64,000 bases of DNA from Herpomyces periplanetae (lineage: Eukaryota > Ascomycota > Laboulbeniomycetes > Herpomycetales > Herpomycetaceae). Below are positions 60,894 through 64,000 of the stretch, piece by piece (positions within the stretch are counted from its first letter, which is position 1; each line of letters begins with the position of its first letter). Where the stretch lies: the NCBI GenBank assembly GCA_009733715.1, contig WMKJ01000050.1, forward strand, positions 31,244 to 95,243, in the 5' to 3' direction. Made by a program: the position numbers and the translations under genes. The notes below the pieces were generated by a model. It made no database searches and was not told the DNA's origin. It saw only the letters and a program-made list of their open reading frames with translations.

Positions 60894-63800
60894 TCAATTC
60901 CATATCATCCATCCCTTTTTAGCCTGGAGTTTTTGCGCTGCCGCCGAACTCGCTCTATCCGGCTCTGGGACGGCTTTTGAACTTTCTCTTCCTGTGCCCT
61001 TCCGACCAACTTTCAAATGGTTTATTCGAATCACATTGTTGTACGATGCGCTAGCCTTGGGTGCTATTGGCCTATCTTGTTTCCCATCCTTAGTGAACAC
61101 CCCTCGTGCAATTCTTCCAAAGAATCCACTTTCCGGTGACTTGAGTTGTTTAGGCTGATGGCGAGCAAGCTTCACTTTATCATCTTTCTTGCCATCCTTT
61201 CCCTTGGGCTGTGCTTCACTTGCTGTCGAATTAGCCTTACTGTCAACCCGAATGAACTCGTCGGGCGATTTAAGTTGCTTGGGCTGATGACGAGCAGGCT
61301 TCACTTTATCATCTTTCTTGTCACCCTTTCCCTTAGGTTGCGCTTCGCTCATTGTTGCGTTTGCCTTACTGTCAACTCGAATAAACTCGTCGGGCGATTT
61401 CAGTTGCTTTGGCTGATGACGGGTTGGTTTCACCTTGTCGTCATCTTTTTTGCTCTCCTTCTTTGCCATATCTGTACCTTGTGCTGTTGAATTAGCTTTT
61501 GCATGAACCGCAAAAAGGTCTCGCTTTTCAATTGTATCAGGCTTTTCCTTGTCCAAATTGTCATCATGTTTCTCTGGTTCTTCTTCCTCTTTTCCTCTTC
61601 CTTTCTTGCCTTTTCTCCCTTTTCTACCTTTTTTTCCACTCTTACCACCCTTCTTCTTCCCCTTCCGTGCTTTGTCATTTTGATTCACTAATTGTAGTAT
61701 ATAATCGGGCGATTTAAGCTGCTTCGGTTGATGTCGTGCTGGTTCCACTTTGCCATCTTTATCGCTCTTAGAATCCGCTGTCCCCTTTGGCGCAGGTGTA
61801 TCTTTGTTCGATTGACTTTCCTTCTCTGGTTTACCTCCTTTCACCTTCGGTACATCCTTATCATTTGATCGTTTGAAGAAACTACGCTTAAATTGACCTT
61901 CAAGTTGTTCACCGGAGTTGAATCGCGGAGCTTTATTATAGGCCATGGCCGGTGGTTCTGCCCAAACTCTCATATTCGATTCCTGAGCTTCGGCAACCTC
62001 CGAATCCGCTGTCGGTGCAATGTTTACCAATGTGACACTCTGTGAAACCGATTCCGATTGCTGTGAAATTGCCGATGCGAGTGCAGACTCCAATGCTTGA
62101 GCTTGCTCTTCTACCCGTGATTCAGCCACACTTGACACCAAAGCTGGCAGTGTTCCCGTCGCCGATGCTTGAACTGGTAAGGTTGTCGCAAATACGTACG
62201 TCCAGGTGGTTACTAGCTCCAACGAAGCGGACTCGGTTACCTTGCTACCTGTGTCAGCACTTTTCACGGCGGCCTCAGCTATGCCAACCTCTGGTTCTGA
62301 CTCAACTTCGGGTGGTGCAGCCATTGGCTTGTCAGTCTCGCTCACGGCTTTTGCACTAATTCCTGTTATGTCCGCTGTTAGTGTACCTGATTCGTCTATT
62401 CCACCAGTTGAATAAGCTGATGCTGCAGTAGCTTGTTGTGGCCAAATTGTCATCCAACTTAATGTTCCAAATACATTCATACCGGTTTCACTTAATGCAA
62501 CTGCTTCGCTTGCTGCCGTGCCTACAGCTGTACCAAGTCCAGTTCCTGTAGCTATGGAGCTTGCCAACCCCGTGCCAGTTGCGGCAATGGTACCATTATA
62601 TCCCCCCGTCGCAAAAATGCCGCTACCACTTACAGATGCTGATGCCGTGACTGCAGCTAAACCTGATGCATCTGGAATAACTTCCGTCCCAAACCCACTT
62701 TCCTGTGCCTCTATAGCGCTAGCGACTCCAGTAGACGCAACAAGTGATCCAATGCTTGCTGTTGCGTAGCCCGTACCATTAACCGGCCAAATTCCACTCT
62801 CAATGGATGCAGTAGCTAATGGAATTGCATTTCCAGTGCCTTCAAGTCCCGTAACTGGAAAACCCGTCTGGCTTGCAATTCCACTGGAACTGTAAAATGT
62901 TGCATTACTTTGTCCGTACCCTGAGCTAAATGCAGTACCAGTAGCAAGACCCGAAGATGGTAGAATCAATTCACTACTGCTTTTGGCTGAAACTGGTAAA
63001 GTAGCCGAAGCTTCAACTGATGTCGATATAGTTTCTTTAACGCTAAGTGTTCCTGATGATTCAGCTGATACAGGCACAATAGGTGTTGATTTAGCTGATA
63101 CTGGTTTTAATGTTTCGACAGCCTTAGCAGTTCCTGAATAGTCAACGGATGATGTCACCGATGCCAAAACCGGGGATTCGGTACCCTCAGTATCCACTGA
63201 AGCTGTAGCTTCAGCTACACTTGTTGGAATAGTTCCACTGGCCGATGCAACTTCAGGAGACTCGGTAGACTCAGCAGCAGAATTTGGAGTGGCCGTACTT
63301 GACACTTCCACAGCAGAGGATAATTCAGCAGTGGGCGTGGCAAAGGTACCGTCTGCTGCAGCTTTATCAGATTCTTCCGGAGTGGCTGTCTCAGTTGCGC
63401 CGGCCGGTGCAGCGGAATCAGTAATTTGAGTGACCCCGATGGATTGGGTTACACCATCGGGTTTAACTTTTTCGGTTTCCGTCAAAGTTTCAACAGATGT
63501 TACAACAGTAGTTGAAGTAACGACGTTAACTGATGTTGAGGATTCTTTATTATATTCTTCAGCCTCTTCATCGTCATGATCATCATCTTCATCGTTACTC
63601 TCATCCTCACAATTTGATTCTTCCCCGTAACCAGAAGGTTCACAGGGTTCCTCTTCTTCACTCTCCGCGGATGGGTCAGCACCATAGGTTGCAGCAGGTT
63701 TAGCTTTTTTGCCCGTCGTAGTTGGATGCATTGCCACTGGAGCTGCATCTTCTGTGCATGGTTCCACAATAGTTAGCAGCTCAGTGGTGGTGGTGACTTG

Positions 63801-64000
63801 AGGAGCTGGTGCTGGTACTGGTGCCGGTGCTGGATTTGCTCCCACTGCATCAGCTATAGGCTGAGGATCACAATCTTCTTCTTCGGCCAAGTCAGATCCG
63901 GCGGACTGCTCTGCTGGTAAAGAAGTTGCAGCCTCAGGAGCCTGAGCTGCATCGGGTGCCTGAGCTGCATCGGGTGCCTGAGCTGCATCGGGTGCCTGAG
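60894..64000 (-). CDS. large low-complexity Ser/Thr/Ala- and Lys-rich repeat protein (5' end outside window)
   Basis: A single open frame of more than 1030 residues that continues past the right edge, so the N-terminus is missing. Three zones are visible. The N-terminal part has AQAPDA hexapeptides, then acidic Glu/Asp-rich runs (EEEDC, ESEEEE, DEDDDHDDEE) with a few cysteines. The middle (about 600 residues) is Ala/Ser/Thr/Val/Gly-rich with many SAT, TGTG and ATAS motifs, as in secreted glycoproteins or adhesins. The C-terminal 300 residues are basic, with four RHQPKQLKSP copies, two of them in full ~43-residue tandem units, NAT/NST sequons and dibasic sites (FKR, EKRDLF) that could be processed. 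No enzyme domain is recognised. A cell-surface or secreted role is plausible but cannot be shown without the N-terminus; a disordered nuclear protein is the alternative. Confidence 0.7.
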   Translation of the reverse strand, partial: QAPDAAQAPDAAQAPDAAQAPEAATSLPAEQSAGSDLAEEEDCDPQPIADAVGANPAPAPVPAPAPQVTTTTELLTIVEPCTEDAAPVAMHPTTTGKKAKPAATYGADPSAESEEEEPCEPSGYGEESNCEDESNDEDDDHDDEEAEEYNKESSTSVNVVTSTTVVTSVETLTETEKVKPDGVTQSIGVTQITDSAAPAGATETATPEESDKAAADGTFATPTAELSSAVEVSSTATPNSAAESTESPEVASASGTIPTSVAEATASVDTEGTESPVLASVTSSVDYSGTAKAVETLKPVSAKSTPIVPVSAESSGTLSVKETISTSVEASATLPVSAKSSSELILPSSGLATGTAFSSGYGQSNATFYSSSGIASQTGFPVTGLEGTGNAIPLATASIESGIWPVNGTGYATASIGSLVASTGVASAIEAQESGFGTEVIPDASGLAAVTASASVSGSGIFATGGYNGTIAATGTGLASSIATGTGLGTAVGTAASEAVALSETGMNVFGTLSWMTIWPQQATAASAYSTGGIDESGTLTADITGISAKAVSETDKPMAAPPEVESEPEVGIAEAAVKSADTGSKVTESASLELVTTWTYVFATTLPVQASATGTLPALVSSVAESRVEEQAQALESALASAISQQSESVSQSVTLVNIAPTADSEVAEAQESNMRVWAEPPAMAYNKAPRFNSGEQLEGQFKRSFFKRSNDKDVPKVKGGKPEKESQSNKDTPAPKGTADSKSDKDGKVEPARHQPKQLKSPDYILQLVNQNDKARKGKKKGGKSGKKGRKGRKGKKGRGKEEEEPEKHDDNLDKEKPDTIEKRDLFAVHAKANSTAQGTDMAKKESKKDDDKVKPTRHQPKQLKSPDEFIRVDSKANATMSEAQPKGKGDKKDDKVKPARHQPKQLKSPDEFIRVDSKANSTASEAQPKGKDGKKDDKVKLARHQPKQLKSPESGFFGRIARGVFTKDGKQDRPIAPKASASYNNVIRINHLKVGRKGTGRESSKAVPEPDRASSAAAQKLQAKKGWMIWN
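61134..61510. repeat. 129-bp coding tandem repeat (about 3 copies)
   Basis: Units beginning at 61134, 61263 and 61392 are spaced exactly 129 bases (43 codons). On the minus strand each holds RHQPKQLKSP, followed by DEFIRVDSKAN and a Lys/Gly/Asp-rich linker in the better copies. A fourth RHQPKQLKSP is encoded near 61700-61740, outside the strict tandem array. Confidence 0.85.
63946..64000. repeat. 18-bp tandem repeat at the right edge
   Basis: Three near-perfect copies of CCTGAGCTGCATCGGGTG, encoding AQAPDA on the minus strand, run to the window end and probably continue beyond it. They are part of the large repeat-rich protein. Confidence 0.9.

Noticed and set aside
1-64000. CRISPR arrays, phage, insertion sequences or retrotransposons
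   Set aside because: No regularly spaced direct repeats with unique spacers, and no transposase, integrase or reverse transcriptase motifs; the tandem repeats found are coding minisatellites or microsatellites.

Overview
The window looks like nuclear DNA of a fungus, most likely an early-diverging, intron-bearing lineage; I cannot place it more precisely. Evidence: a fungal-type alpha-tubulin, HSP90 ending in MEEVD, a DSL1-complex RINT1/TIP20 protein, SKI3, NOP9, SPT7 with bromodomain and histone fold, JJJ1, a CBS/PB1 membrane protein of the kind found in fungi, nuclear-encoded mitochondrial EF-Tu, ATP synthase delta and uL6m, and a SUZ12-like Polycomb subunit that many familiar yeasts lack. 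Introns are short (54-216 nt), with GTAAGT/GTATGT-like donors and sometimes a visible CTAAC-type branch site. I see no transposase, reverse transcriptase, CRISPR array or bacterial operon.

Layout. 1-624: C-terminal end of a multi-pass membrane protein (choline-transporter-like). 1284-4796: SUZ12-like PRC2 subunit. 5028-5157: intron-containing tRNA-Ala(CGC), minus strand. 5611-7522: seven-exon alpha-tubulin, minus. 8393-9230: unknown signal-peptide membrane protein. 9401-10321: unknown, possibly MoxR-like. 10533-11924 and 11937-13477: NAD kinase and 3-hydroxyisobutyryl-CoA hydrolase, convergent with 12 bases between the stops. 14023-15495: mitochondrial EF-Tu. 16218-18803: VPS16. 19278-21440: kinesin-3-type motor, minus. 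21441-24455: 3 kb without a convincing gene, ending in a heat-shock promoter for HSP90 (24456-26678).

27158-27951: ATP synthase delta, minus. 29104-32063: DCAF6-like WD40 protein, minus. 32742-34640: unknown Ser-rich protein with a 23-unit hexapeptide minisatellite, minus. 35580-35750: isolated GC-rich inverted-repeat element. 36038-37330: JJJ1/DNAJC21. 37887-42065: SKI3. 42337-44758: CBS/PB1 protein, minus. 46138-49660: SPT7. 49931-52561 and 52817-55090: RINT1/TIP20 and NOP9 from a shared divergent promoter. 55551-57526: group II PLP decarboxylase. 57663-58892: ELYS-like nucleoporin, minus. 59255-59980: uL6m, minus. 60894-64000: a huge low-complexity repeat protein running off the right edge, minus.

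The genes are mostly housekeeping: chromatin (SUZ12, SPT7), vesicle tethering (VPS16, RINT1), RNA and ribosome biogenesis (SKI3, NOP9, JJJ1), mitochondrial function (EF-Tu, uL6m, ATP synthase delta, HIBCH), cytoskeleton (alpha-tubulin, kinesin). They are not an operon. Many intergenic spaces carry a CACGTG palindrome, which is the best candidate for a shared regulatory signal. The most unusual material is the Ser-rich minisatellite protein, the repeat-rich right-edge protein, the GC-rich element and two orphan proteins. Exon structures were inferred by eye from splice consensus, reading-frame continuity and protein-family fit, not from transcripts.
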